From Sitta carolinensis (lineage: Eukaryota > Chordata > Aves > Passeriformes > Sittidae), in contig JAVUNC010000005.1 in NCBI GenBank assembly GCA_032173965.1, positions 46,548,501 to 46,612,500 on the forward strand: a DNA stretch of 64,000 bases, in the 5' to 3' direction. The notes below the pieces were generated by a model. It did not search any database, was not told where the DNA came from, and saw nothing but the letters and a program-made list of their open reading frames with translations. Below, in pieces: positions 1 through 10,600 of this stretch; the first letter of the stretch is position 1; every line of letters starts with the position of its first letter. The position numbers and the translations under genes are program-made.

Positions 1-183
1 CTACTCTTATGTCTCACTCCGTTTTTTCTTGTCTCAGCTGGGGTCTCTCCTCTGAAAGATGCTTGGGGAAGACTCACAAATTGTTTGCTTGACTGGTTCT
101 TGAGAAGCAGTCCTAAAACTGACAGTGTCCTGAGCACTTAATCTTTCAGGGTTAAATTATTGTGGGGTTTGAGAGCTTTGGGG

Positions 184-226
184 TGAGTCAGTGGAAAAAA
201 CTGGCAGCTCTAGGAAGGCTGACTCA
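184..226. promoter_or_regulatory. Pair of perfect AP-1 sites
   Basis: TGAGTCA at 184-190 and TGACTCA at 220-226 are both exact AP-1 (Fos/Jun) consensus heptamers, 36 bp apart. Three further exact sites lie between here and the EMP1 start exon. The motif is read directly; a role as an intronic enhancer for EMP1 is inference. Epithelial and squamous genes are often AP-1 driven, which fits EMP1 biology. Confidence 0.45.
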
Positions 227-3154
227 TAGCCCAAAAAGAGCCTGAGGAACTCCAAATGCAGCTGCAGTTTAGGTAGGAGAATGGAAGAAGAGGCATTTGC
301 ATGCAATTCTGTCCTATTGCTCCAGCAATGTGACCCCACCCTGTAGTGGAGAAAGATGTCTCACGCTTAACAAATGGAAACGGTATCCTGTCAGTCCCCG
401 ATGCTCTGCCAGTTTCTCTGTCTAACGGGAGGAAAAGTCCACGCCATAGCATCAGAGACAGAAGTGAATCTATTTCAGTGCCATTCCTTCACCCACGGCT
501 CCTCTGGGATTGTTCTCTCGTGTTTTATTTAACAGGCAGAGAGAGATGAAGAAAGGGGAAAGCAAATGAATACAGAGGGAGGCTTGTGCTTTAACTCACA
601 AAGAATCAAAACTAAGCTGTGAGCACATATCCCCTGGGGGAGTTTGCGTTTGATAGCGTGTGTATTCAGGGAGAGGTGCTGACGTTCTCAGGAAGTAAGT
701 GCACTGAAAGCACCTGAACTAACACTGCTCTCCTGCAGTGCTAGAACAGGCAGAAAAAGCGAAGACAATAAAGAATTTCAGTTTTTTCTTAGAGTATTGG
801 TCAAAGTCCTGGGCTTGGGGTCATGATTTTGAGGGGTTTTTTTACATTGTAAAGTAACATTTATTCCTCATTTTCACTTCTGAATGCAAACAAAAGATGC
901 ATATAAAAGGACTATTCTAGTCCTTAGGATGTCATGAAAGTAGATTTTTAATCTTTCAAGTAGAAAGATTTGTTTGAAGGTCCTAAAAATAATAAGGAAA
1001 AAAAAAAGCGCTGAATGAGATTTTAAAGATGCCATAGAAAAATACATCCATCTAAGAAAGAAGGAAGCTTAGCCACTGTTCAGTAAAGGCAACTTTCAGA
1101 GCAGGCAAATTTGTCAGAGTTTAGTTTATGCTTGCCAGTACCCTATAGTGTCAAGAGCACTTGTTACAGTTTGTGTAAGAACCAACAAATAAAAAGAATG
1201 AGAAATAGTCAAAGGGACAGGAAGATTTGACTCAAGATTTTGCTGCAGATATGTCACTTAGTCACGGCAACAGCAATAGTTTCTCCATTTGAGTTGCAGA
1301 GGTGATATCAGAATCAGTTGCCAATCCAGCATTTTGAAACCCTCGTTCCTTTTGCCATCAATAAAGAAGGGTTTAACTCTTAGGTCAAGTACATTCATGT
1401 GGTAGCCTGTGTATATTGTTGAGAACCTGGATTTTAGCAGTGTCAGAGGGAAAGTCCTGAGAAGGTTGTGCTTTCTCCAGGATCATCACTAAGGGAGGTA
1501 CTGTGACAAGAGGGGTCAGGCCATCCAGCCAAATCAAGCTCTAGAGCATGAGTTTGCTAGGACACCCCAAAGCAGACAAGCAAGCCTGGCCCACATTCAG
1601 CAAGTCAGGGCTTAACGTCTCCAGAGAGTTCTCCAGGTGAAGGAGACCTCACAGTAGACAAGATTTGCTGAGGAGATGGGACTAGTCACCAAACCTAATC
1701 TGTCTTACTAAAGAGTAGCCTTGTTTGGGTGAGAGCAGTGACCTAACAGAACTGGTTCCTTGAGATCCCGAACTCAAGGAATTCTTCCTGGACACCAGTT
1801 AATGCTGAACTGGTCAAAGTGCCACTGATGGAGAAGCCTGTCTACCCACTGTGGTTTGGGAAACTGTATACAAAGCAGTGCCAGGAACGGCTGCAGCATT
1901 TTACAGGAATACACTCCCACTCATGGCCACCATGAGAGGAAAGGCAGCAGTGGAGTAGGTGGAGTCATCAAGTAAAAAAGACACATGAATGGGACTTTAA
2001 AAAGCCTTTTATCACAGGTTGTGTGAAAGACATCATGAAGTCTAAGTGCGTTGTTTCATGACAGTGTTACCACCACCCTGTACAAATGGTGACTTACCTG
2101 AGTCACTTGGACCAAAATAAATTGACAGCTCACATTAATCACATGCTTAATACTGCTCTTCAATACCAGCACTACTGAAGGAAAGGGCAACACAGCCCTA
2201 TCAAACTTCCTAGGAATTTTACTGGCCATAGAATGGGCTCAGTAAATGCTTCTGCTTGAAATAAACTCACTTGATTTGTCTGAATTGTCTGCACTCATTC
2301 TCACGGCTTAGATTAGTTCCTTGTATTTCATGTTTTTGGGTGAGAAGCCATCAGTCTTGAAAAACTGTGTCATGCAAGCTTTCTAAAGCACATTCTCCTC
2401 TCTTTCCAATCACATGTTCATCAGTGACAGGAAATCTGAAAAAAAGTAAAAGTTTGCAGGGCACAGAGGCAAAAATACCCAGAAGAAACCAAAGAGGAAT
2501 TTGCATTATAAGAGAATCTTACTGCATTAACAGAGTGACCTGTGTGCCTCAAGTTTTAGGAGGGAAACAGGCAGTTTTCATTGCAAACCTGGGCATCTTC
2601 CCCAGCTCCAGAAAACCTCATGGCATTTCTTTTATGGTTACTCTCCTCTTCACTTAAAGGAGTAGTCTACTGAGTAGTGGGTGATAGTGGTTCACTATCC
2701 ACAACTACTCAACAGCTGAGGCACCAAGGAGCCTACAGTCCCCTGTTCCATACCACCTGTCCATGACCCAGACCAGTTGGAAGAGGCTGAGACACCAGAG
2801 GAGAACAGGACGAGAAAAATCTTTCCTGACCTCTGTGAGTCCCATGGGCAAAAATTCCTCTTCCTACATGGGCTCGGAGTATGGCATTTTTACTTTACAA
2901 TAGCACACATCAATTTAAGCAACCTGTATGTATATTCAGGCTATTTTTAACACGCTCACAAGTTATCTACTCATGCTCTACGTCTCCTCCCATATTGGTT
3001 CCTTAAGCTTCAGGCTCTGTTTGACCTCTTGAGTAGATTTTGACAAAGTTTTTAGTGGCCTTTTTTTTTGGTGATTCCACGTTTCCAGAGTAACCCTAGA
3101 TCAGCCTGGGGTATTTTTTTGCATATAAACAAAGTTTATGGTAATGCTGTTCTT

Positions 3155-3161
3155 TGACTCA
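3155..3161. promoter_or_regulatory. AP-1 consensus site just upstream of the EMP1 start exon
   Basis: An exact TGACTCA lies about 45 bp 5' of the splice acceptor of the ATG exon. It is the last of five such sites in the 3.2 kb upstream stretch. Whether it is bound cannot be seen from sequence. Confidence 0.3.
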
Positions 3162-3204
3162 GCCCTTCCCTTCATGTTCTCCCTCTGTTCTTGTTCTTCC
3201 TCAG

Positions 3205-3322
3205 AGCTCTCTGTATCGGTGACGCCACCTAGAAGAGACCCAAGATGTTGGTGCTACTGGCTGGTATCTTTGTGGTTCACATCGCCACTGTCATCATGCT
3301 CTTTGTCTCCACCATTGCCAAC
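3205..3322 (+). other. EMP1: EMP1 exon with start codon
   Basis: The acceptor is a pyrimidine-rich run ending tcctcag at 3204. Forty bases of 5'UTR precede the ATG at 3245 (context agaccaagATGt, with a purine at -3). The exon codes residues 1-26, essentially the first membrane helix, and ends in phase 0 at a gtaagt donor at 3323. An alternative acceptor AG two bases further downstream is possible and would not change the protein. Confidence 0.92.
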
Positions 3323-5139
3323 GTAAGTAGACTGCCCTGGATGAGACATGGCTGTCACCTCCCCCAGCAGCAGCCGGCCTTAGGTACGGCTGGCAGGTAG
3401 ACCAGAGGGTGGGTGCTCAGGTGAGGGTGAGGAGCATCCTCTCACGGTCATGGGGAGAGATGAAACAGAGATGGGTGCGCTCGGGGAGCAGGAAAACAGA
3501 CAGGGTGGATGGAGAGCCAGCAGCCCCTCACCACCCTGCATCGGGGAGAGTGCCATCGGGGCGGGGGCGAGTGTGCCAGCCCTGGTGTGGCGCTGTTCCC
3601 TGGCCGGCAGCCGGGCTGTCCCCCCGCCCAGGGGCACGGCGGGGCGCCGGGAGCTCTGGGCTGAGAGGGACTCTGGTGGCTGCCGGGCCCCCACCCCCCA
3701 CCGGAGCCGAACGTGGGGTCCCCTGGCACCTGCCTGGCCTGCCGTGACCCCCTGCTGCCTGGCACAGGAATAAGGTCAGGATGACCTGGGAGATTTCTCC
3801 ACGGTGATCAGAACAGACTTTCCGGTGTCTTGCCCAGGCCAAATGACTCCTGGCACTGGAAGCCAGTGCCATATCCCCCCACCTATCCGGGTGCTCCTTG
3901 CAACCGACTCGTGCCAACATTTTCAGGCAGTTGGGCTAACTCATGCTCACTTTATGGTTTAGTCTGACTGAAGAGCAAAGAAGCTTTCCTACCCCTTGGC
4001 ACAACCATTCTATCCTATTTCAGGTTTGGATGGTGGGTTCTTCCAACTTTGGAACGATCTCAACAGGACTCTGGCTGCTATGCAACAGGACCTGCACTCA
4101 GCTGCCAGTTAGCAGTCGAGATGAGGGTAAGTTACATCCGAATTTTCATCGTGGTGAATCACAGGACATTGATGAGCACTGCCAAGACTGAGTCCTGACC
4201 TTCTCATATCCATTCTCTGTGTTTTGACAGCTTCCCTCAAAGCCGTGCAAGCCTTTATGATCCTCTCAATCATTTTCTCCGTTGTGGCACTTGTCCTGTT
4301 CATTATCCAGCTGTTCACCCTGGAAAAAGGCAAACGTTTCTACATGACCGGAGCCGTCATGCTGGTTTGCTGTGAGTATGCACCTGCACACCCTGCCATG
4401 GCTCCCAGTGGGTCCCACTGCCTGTGTGAACACAAATAGCCACATAGGGTCACCAGGGGAGGTTGTCAGCCAGCTAAATGTTTCCAGTGGCCCAATTTTT
4501 GTTAAAAAACAAGGCACTGGGAATTGGAAAGCGTTGGGTTGGGATTTTTTTTTGCTGTATATAATGTAGGTATTTCCAGATTTTCCTTAAGAAATCCCAG
4601 TGGGTTTTGCAAAATACCTTTGAAAGACAACAAAAAGGATTCAAATGTTTTGGGGGAGTAGGGGAATAAACAGTTAGACAGCTACAGCACATGGGATTCG
4701 ACACATAGCACCAAACTGTCGTCATATCTTATTACTGATTTCCTCCTAACAAAGGTTTATTCCTCATGGCACCCACTAAACAAGCCCCAAGTGTCCTATG
4801 TCATCACAGCTGCAAAAGAAATCCTCCACAAATAAGCCAAATGGGCAGCAACTCCTCTCTCATATGGCACAAGACATGCATTACAATCTCAGGGGACAGC
4901 AGTACTTCAGAAGTCTTGAGGCAATGCTGGTTTCTGTGCGTTTTCCAACTCTCTTTTCCCTCTTCCTTCCTACAGGGATTTGCATTCTGATCGCAGTCTC
5001 CATTTACACAGCTCGCTTCACAGGCTGGGTGGCGTACTCCACAAATCCTCACCATGGTTACTGCTTCATATTGGCCTGGATCTGCTTTTGCTTCAGTTTC
5101 ATCATTGGCATCCTCTACCTTGTTCTTAGAAAAAAATAA
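3245..5139 (+). CDS. EMP1: Epithelial membrane protein 1 (EMP1), four coding exons
   Basis: Joining 3245-3322, 4024-4126, 4231-4371 and 4976-5139 gives 486 nt, a 161-residue protein plus TAA. All junctions are GT/AG with strong donors (gtaagt, gtaagt, gtgagt) and pyrimidine-rich acceptors. The first 28 residues ([12 protein letters not shown]...) and the C-terminus (LYLVLRKK) match EMP1 from other vertebrates as I recall it; human EMP1 has 157 residues. The layout is of the PMP22/EMP/claudin type. There are four membrane helices, roughly residues 2-23, 65-88, 99-118 and 137-158. Extracellular loop 1 carries the family signature W28, G41-L42-W43, C46 and C50, with an N-glycosylation sequon at N47-R-T. 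The second outer loop spans about residues 119-136. The C-terminal tail is short and basic. EMP1 is a plasma-membrane protein linked to epithelial proliferation, adhesion and squamous differentiation. The reading frame is intact. One oddity is that loop 1 has C-x3-C where human EMP1 has C-x4-C. Confidence 0.96.
3323..4023 (+). other. EMP1: EMP1 intron, 701 bp, with a CpG-rich block
   Basis: Bounded by gtaagt and tttcag. The part from about 3530 to 3725 is rich in G, C and CpG, including a GC-box-like GGGGCGGGGGC near 3557-3567. It produces several overlapping spurious open frames on both strands. The remainder shows nothing I recognise. Confidence 0.85.
4024..4126 (+). other. EMP1: EMP1 coding exon: first extracellular loop
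   Basis: This 103-nt exon encodes residues 27-60 and the first base of codon 61. It carries the claudin-family W...GLW..C...C signature (W28, G41-L42-W43, C46, C50) and the N47-R-T sequon. The donor is gtaagt at 4127. The following intron is only 104 bp (4127-4230). Confidence 0.93.
4231..4371 (+). other. EMP1: EMP1 coding exon: helix 2, inner loop and start of helix 3
   Basis: This 141-nt exon starts after gttttgacag and ends at the first base of codon W108, before a gtgagt donor at 4372. It codes residues 61-107. These include the highly conserved [11 protein letters not shown] helix and the short cytoplasmic LEKGKRF turn. The following intron is 604 bp (4372-4975), and I see nothing notable in it. 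Confidence 0.93.
4976..5139 (+). other. EMP1: EMP1 last coding exon
   Basis: The acceptor ccttcctacag ends at 4975. The exon completes W108 and codes the rest of helix 3, outer loop 2 with the HHGY motif, helix 4 ([11 protein letters not shown]) and the basic tail. The stop is TAA at 5137-5139. The frame is also open leftward into the intron, so an unspliced reading would start earlier, but the splice acceptor and family alignment set the true boundary. Confidence 0.94.
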
Positions 5140-5588
5140 GGCTGATGGGTGCCCAGGGGAGAGGGTTGGCTACTGGGAGTGGGGAAGAATTACTCTGCTG
5201 AGAGAACTGTTGGGCCAATAGACAAAACCAGTCATCATCATTACCACTGCCACCACAGAAAAATCACTAACAAAGCTAGAATCCTCAGAAACTCCTTCAC
5301 CAAAGAGAGGGAGAAACAACTTCTACTGATCTAGCACTTCTGGAGCTAAAAATCTGCAAGTGACCCAGACAGCTCTTCTCCTTTTCTGCAAAGTTGTGCC
5401 ATACCTTCACAAAGCTTCGAGCTCAGCAGTGATGATTGAAGGGCACCACAGAAACAAGGGCTATATTTTTTTCCCTTCCTAGAGCCCTTCTCACTTACAT
5501 CTGAGTGTGCCTTGTGGGTTGGGCAGTGAGGATTTGACTCCTTTATTTCTCCATTGATACAAATGGGATGGGCCTTTTGTTACATTTT

Positions 5589-5603
5589 TATATATATATA
5601 TAT
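5589..5603. repeat. Short TA dinucleotide run
   Basis: A run of 15 alternating T and A bases inside the EMP1 3'UTR. It is a plain microsatellite and may vary between individuals. Confidence 0.7.
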
Positions 5604-5790
5604 GTAAATGCACATAAGTGAACATTAAATACATTAAATTGAGGAAAAAGTAGAAATCAAATTAATTTTGACTTAAATATATATACAAAAATAAGGCAGC
5701 AAATTTTTTTGCTGTTCTGTTTTCTATTTGATATTCCCATGATTGAATAAGATACAAGTAGGAATGGCAAACACACAGGCATGAATGATG

Positions 5791-5843
5791 GGGAAAGAGA
5801 GAAAAAAAGAGAGAGAAAAAGAGAGAGAAAAAGAGAGAGAGAG
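5791..5843 (+). repeat. Purine-only tract (GAGAGAAAAA-type) in the EMP1 3'UTR
   Basis: About 53 bases of only G and A, built of gagaga blocks separated by runs of A. The unit gagagaaaaa is repeated imperfectly. Confidence 0.8.
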
Positions 5844-6149
5844 TGAGTGTAAGGGTAAAGATATGCAGGGGTTCTAAATTACTGAGGATGCAGTTGCTCA
5901 GTGGTACACATGCAGGGAGGGAACCATCTGGATGTGTGTCTACACTAAAATAATCTTCTGTTCAACTCCAGAATGTGGTAACAGCACTGCTACATCACAG
6001 GTCCTTACTGAGACAAGTCCTTATCTGTAGGCAGGGCTTTTTTTCCCGCATCGTCACCCGGTATATGATATTAATTGAGTGCCCCACATTGTGACAAAGC
6101 TCATCTCAAAAGCAGATAATGGTTAGCAGAGGAAATTTATTCCCTTATG

Positions 6150-6345
6150 AGCGATTAGGAGAGATGAAGCAGGGCTTCTGAGTTTTGCTCCTTGCTGCAC
6201 AGCCTTAGGCCAGCCACTTGCCCGGTGCATTTCATCTGCCAAATTCTTCCATAAAACTAGCTACCTCCCAGGGTTGCTGAGAGATTTTGAGTCCACTCTG
6301 TAACACAAGGTCCCCATGTGAAAGGCTGGCATAAGAACGTTAGGC
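6150..6345 (+). repeat. MIR/CORE-SINE-like fragment inside the EMP1 3'UTR
   Basis: The order of elements follows the MIR/CORE-SINE consensus as I remember it. It reads a 'gagttttgctccttgctgc' part, then 'ccttaggccagccacttgcc' (consensus 'ccttgggcaagtcactt'), then 'catctgcc', then 'agctacctcccagggttgctgagag' (consensus 'acctacctcatagggttgttgtgag'), then a tail resembling 'gtaaaagcgcttagaa'. It is much diverged, so it is ancient. An L3-related fragment is the alternative. Confidence 0.5.
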
Positions 6346-6668
6346 ATTGGTACTGCTGCAACCCATAAATTTCTCTTAGTTTGAAGAATCTCAGTCCCAA
6401 GAGGCATTTGCAAGAGATGAGATCAAAATTTCCTGTGACTCCATTCACAACTAAAAGGTAGAGAGTATAAAAAATCATGTTAGTGCAGATTTTGCATAGA
6501 TACTATTTACCTCTCTCTCTTTCTGTTACATTTTCTTCTTACGTAGACTTTATCAATTTGGTGGATATATTCTAGTACTGTATGTTGGTGTTTCATTAAC
6601 AAAGGTTATTTCATACATAGTCATTGTAAATATTTTGAAATGCATATTTTTAACTTTGTGGGTATAAA

Positions 6669-6696
6669 AATAAAATCTGATTCCCTTTATAATAAA
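6669..6696 (+). terminator. EMP1: EMP1 polyadenylation signals
   Basis: Two canonical AATAAA hexamers (6669-6674 and 6691-6696), 22 bp apart, followed by a T-rich/GT region (6697-6740). They sit about 1.55 kb downstream of the EMP1 stop, a reasonable 3'UTR length for this gene. Confidence 0.7.
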
Positions 6697-6715
6697 GAGT
6701 TTTGCTCTGCTGTTT

Positions 6716-7410
6716 ATTTTTATTTTCATTAGTGTTTCAGATATTTGTTAGCAGAATATTTGCTCTTCTTACTGATTCACAGCCCACCCCTTTAAGATGA
6801 TGCAGAGCCTACCATGTTCTTTTGCATGCCAGTATATGAGATGTCCTGTTCTGGAGGGAAGGAGGAAGCAGAACTCCCAGAGCTCTTGTGTCAGGCTGCC
6901 TGCAAGCTCAGGCAGACACTGTGAGCAGTGGTGTCACTCAGTCTCGGCGCCAGGCTTTGCTTCACACCCAGGAAAGCTGGAAACAGACTTTCTCACTCTG
7001 GCAGAATCTCATCTGTCCCGAAGCAAAATCACCAAGGGGTTTGTCTGGGTCTCACGAGTTGGTATAGCTGATTCCTCTATAGTGCTGTCTGGCCAAACAG
7101 CTCTGCAGTTCTAGAGTTTGAGCAGTGAGTCCAAAGTCCAGGACACTGGCATATCTCAGAAAACTTGGGGCACAGTCCTGTGAGCTGTGAGGTGAGGTAA
7201 GATCTAGCAAGAATCAACTCAGTAAAAAATTTTTCTTTATCCACTTACCTACTTCAGGGAGAGCTTAGACATGCTAATTGAGGGTAGAATGGTGACATGA
7301 ATCTTTAGGAGCTGAAGTTTTACCAGAGGGGGACTTCTTAGAGCAGGGTGTGGGAAGGGCTCACAGTGTGTCGTGGGTGCATGCTTGCCTTGGTCTCAGG
7401 ACATTCCAAG
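6716..7410. other. Intergenic, nothing recognised
   Basis: Single-copy-looking sequence between the EMP1 polyadenylation site and the first CR1 fragment. A 105-codon open frame at 6797-7114 has no recognisable family features, and I treat it as chance. Confidence 0.6.
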
Positions 7411-7600
7411 AGTCACAGAAATATAGAATATGCTGAGTTGGAAGGAAGCAATCAGGATCGTCAAGTCCAACTCCTGGCCCTGCACAGGCCATTCCAAGAA
7501 TCATGCCATGTATCTGAGAGCATTGTCCAAATGCTTCTTGAACTCTGCCAGGCTTGGTGCTGTGAGCGCTGCTTGATGCTGTGAGCACTGCCTAGTGCTG
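7411..7600 (-). mobile_element. CR1 LINE 3'-end fragment
   Basis: Read on the + strand this is the reverse complement of a CR1 3' end: 'agtcacagaaatatagaat', then 'gagttggaagg', then 'gtcaagtccaactcctggcc', then 'gagcattgtccaaatgcttcttgaactctg'. The 3' terminus is at about 7411. It is moderately diverged and 5'-truncated, as nearly all avian CR1 copies are. The left-hand limit of similarity past 7560 is blurred. Confidence 0.85.
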
Positions 7601-10600
7601 TGGCCACTGAATCCTGCTGTTCCTTGTGCTCCTGGCAGTCCTAGAAGTGTAGGATAACCAAAGACCATCTGGCCACTGTGGACAAGGCTAACACTGACAG
7701 GTGAGACATGAGCCACCCACTGAGGTGGGAGTATTGAGGGAAGCTAGCCAGTGAGCCTTGCAGGAGCACACCCACTGCTAGGCTGGTTTCTGTGTCCTGT
7801 TCCTAGCATGGCACTGATGTGACAATGTGATACCTCACAGGATAACCAGGCAATGCCAGCCTTGTTGGCATGACCAAGACAGGTCATAGGCAATGGTGTC
7901 AATTTTTGAACAGTGGTCTCCAACAGCAATTGTCACCACAAACTGTTGTCATTGATAGCTTAGAAAGGATATGAACGCTACTGGACACTGTGTAGCTTGG
8001 TTTGCCTGAAAAAATCACTTGGGCTACTAAGGGATCAGTACCCTAATCTACAGGTGGAAAAAGTCACTGAGTCCCCTGGCATCTGACAAACCTAGTTATC
8101 TGGTCCCTGAAGTGTCATTCATTCCAAATGAGACAGTCTTTGCTCCACACCAAGTAGCTCCCACCACCATCTTCTGAATCCTGTTACATTAAGGGCTCAC
8201 AGGCAGGAAATTACATTTGGCACCACCAAGACAGAACACATCAAACAGAAAAGCAGATACCAACAAAAAAATATGGATCAATTACAAAACATAAGGAAGC
8301 AGAAAAGGATAGGAGCAAATAGCACTATTGGTTGTGTCATGTGACAGATGTTTGCTCAAAACTTATCCTCAGCACAGCCTGAACTGATGCTGATCCAGTG
8401 CCACACGGACTGTAAGACGCAAAGTCATGTCACTCCTGCAAGACCCATTACAGGGATTTCAGGGACCAAGCTTCACAAGGCACAGGACCACAGCTGGCTC
8501 CAACTTCACAGCAGAGTTCTTGGACTTGGAAGAGAAGCCTTTGGAAGAAGAGAAACAGAGAGGAGAAATTCCCATGCCTGAGGTTCAACTGCAGAGCAAA
8601 AGGTTTCTCCCTCTCTGGTTCTTTTCTGCAGGTGACTGCAAGAAGAAAAGTATTTTACACAGACAAACAGCTGACTAATTCAGGGCATTTGACTACAGTA
8701 AATCAGCTACAGAAAGCGCTAAGAATAAGGGACAGCCAAGGGGGCAAGAACTTTTTGGACAAGAGACGTTCTGACCAAAAAGTCACACTATGTAGGCTGG
8801 GAAGAAGTAGTCCAATAACTGGTCACATTAAGAGGCTTGAAATTATCTCTACATATTCATGGGTGTGTTGCAAAAGCCACTGCAGACACCTTAGGGGAGA
8901 GCCCTGCTCTGTGAATGGCAGAAGCCCAAACCAGCCAAGCAAAGTAAGTGACTCCTGGCCTGATCAAAGGGTGATGACAGCACTGTGAACACAAAGGCAG
9001 AAGCACCTGCTGCATTTACAGAATGTGGCTGACTGCCAGCACACTCAAAGCACAAGAATGGCTCGATTCCCTTGCAGCAAAGACAACAGAGAAAAACCAA
9101 ACCACCACCACCAATAACAAAATACAAAAAACCCCACACCAAACAAAACTAAATAAAAACCAAGTGTGCAAGAATGAGGAGCTCATGGGAGGTATCAAAG
9201 AAGATGCCAGGAGTGATGTAAAAAACTATGGGTTGCTTCCAGAACTAGAATAACTCCTCAGTGCTGGCATTCTGGGTGCAACTAGCCGAGAAATCTTTTA
9301 ACAGAGGAAAGTAAGGTGAAATCAGCATGACATCTTATCCCACTCAAAATATATCCAGTCCAGGGGCAGCCTAGAAATGTATGCTGTGGTTGTACTAGCT
9401 GTAATTAGAAGTCTGCCTGAACTTGTGATTATTTATATTTGCAGCTCTGCCTGCTCAGATAATAAGAGCAGTCAGGGTACCAGTTGATTGTTGGAGAAAC
9501 TGGGGAGGAATATTAATTGCAGACCCTCTGTTCCCGCATTGCACTGTTGGTGAGGTGCATCACTGCAGGCAGCTCAGCTCTCCCAACATTGTCAGCACCG
9601 CAGTATTGAATTAGATACACTGTGATCTGATGCATGATGACAAATCTCATGTTGCACAATTCACTCAAAGTATGTGGGTATCTGGTATAAATATACACCT
9701 TGTCATCTGTTACAGTGCTTAGGAAACCTGATTGCCTTTCTGCTCAGCCTAGCATGGAAGGCTGTAGCTGGCAGCCTTCCTACATTCCACCCCCTCTCAG
9801 GCTTCTCATGTGAACCAGGTTAGCCAGAGACCAGAGGGGTCAATCCATAGCAGATGCCTCAAGGCAAATACAGAAAGCATGCTCCTCAGCAGAGATTTAT
9901 GAGAAGCCAAGATGCTTCCACTGATCTCTCAGGCTAATTTCAGTATCAGGGTTTGGATGATAGAACTGAATCTATCTAAGGGAAGAGGCAGTGCTGTGGA
10001 GCTCTGTCCTGTGAATATGGTAACTCTCATAGAGATCACCTGAAGAACATAACACAGCCAGAGGTGCTAAAGAAGGGGGTTTAGGGGATGCCCCTGCCCC
10101 TGTCAACCTTCCAGATAAATGTATAGGTAGACAGAAGACTAGCTTTTGGAGTTCACAGATGGATGAGACTTTTTATGCAGATTTTTTATGGATCATTATA
10201 GATAATTTATTTCTCTGGAAGTGACTACCAGAATAAAAGGTTTGTTTAATTGATGTGCATACTGCAGAACTTTTTGGGCCTTGCTCTGATGATAACATGG
10301 AGCTGGAGTAGCTGAGCTGTAATTTGGTGAGTAAGAGCACTTCCTAGGGCTTTGGGAGGATGGGGGAATGTATGGTTGTGTGAGACAGGAGTATCAACCA
10401 AACAAGGCACTGTCTTGTTGTCAGAGCCCAGAAACCATAAATGCACACGCCAGGGCTGCTTAGCCAAGAAAGCAAAGGGTGCTGCTGTGGGCATGGTCTG
10501 TGAGGGGTGGGATCAGCATCCAGCAGAGGGGGCTGTGAAAGAGGCTTCCATGTGCTTCTCATGCTGCGGCCATGGCAGGTTTCCCCCGTGCTCCTGGGGA

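Larger units (their letters stand above)
1..3204 (+). other. EMP1: EMP1 5' intron (partial) / upstream region
   Basis: This stretch lies directly upstream of the splice acceptor of the exon carrying the EMP1 start codon. Human EMP1 has a non-coding first exon far upstream, so this is most likely the 3' part of intron 1. I cannot recognise the first exon here, and it may lie outside the window. No open frame in the stretch resembles a known protein. It contains five exact TGASTCA (AP-1) sites at 184-190, 220-226, 1228-1234, 2099-2105 and 3155-3161. Otherwise it is plain single-copy-looking DNA, with a possible weak LTR-like tract around 1.5-2.3 kb that I did not accept. Confidence 0.6.
5140..6715 (+). 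other. EMP1: EMP1 3' untranslated region
   Basis: This follows the EMP1 stop without another acceptor. Two AATAAA signals lie at 6669-6674 and 6691-6696, the second followed by a T/GT-rich stretch expected for cleavage about 10-30 nt later. The end position is therefore approximate. The UTR holds a TA run (5589-5603), a purine tract (5791-5843) and a SINE-like fragment (about 6150-6345). The last 200 bp are AT-rich with several ATTT/TATTT elements typical of regulated mRNAs. Confidence 0.75.

Noticed and set aside
1502..2293. Possible LTR in the EMP1 intron (tgtgacaag ... AATAAA ... ttgtctgca)
   Set aside because: Only a TG/CA frame and one AATAAA near the end support it. There is no TATA or CCAAT at the right place, and flanking 5-mers do not match.
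3380..3920. Overlapping 100-130 codon frames on both strands in the EMP1 intron
   Set aside because: High G+C lowers stop frequency. They overlap one another on both strands and lie between well-defined splice sites of EMP1.
4798..5139. 113-codon frame starting before the last EMP1 exon
   Set aside because: Its first 59 codons are intron read through the acceptor at 4975. Only 4976-5139 is EMP1 coding sequence.
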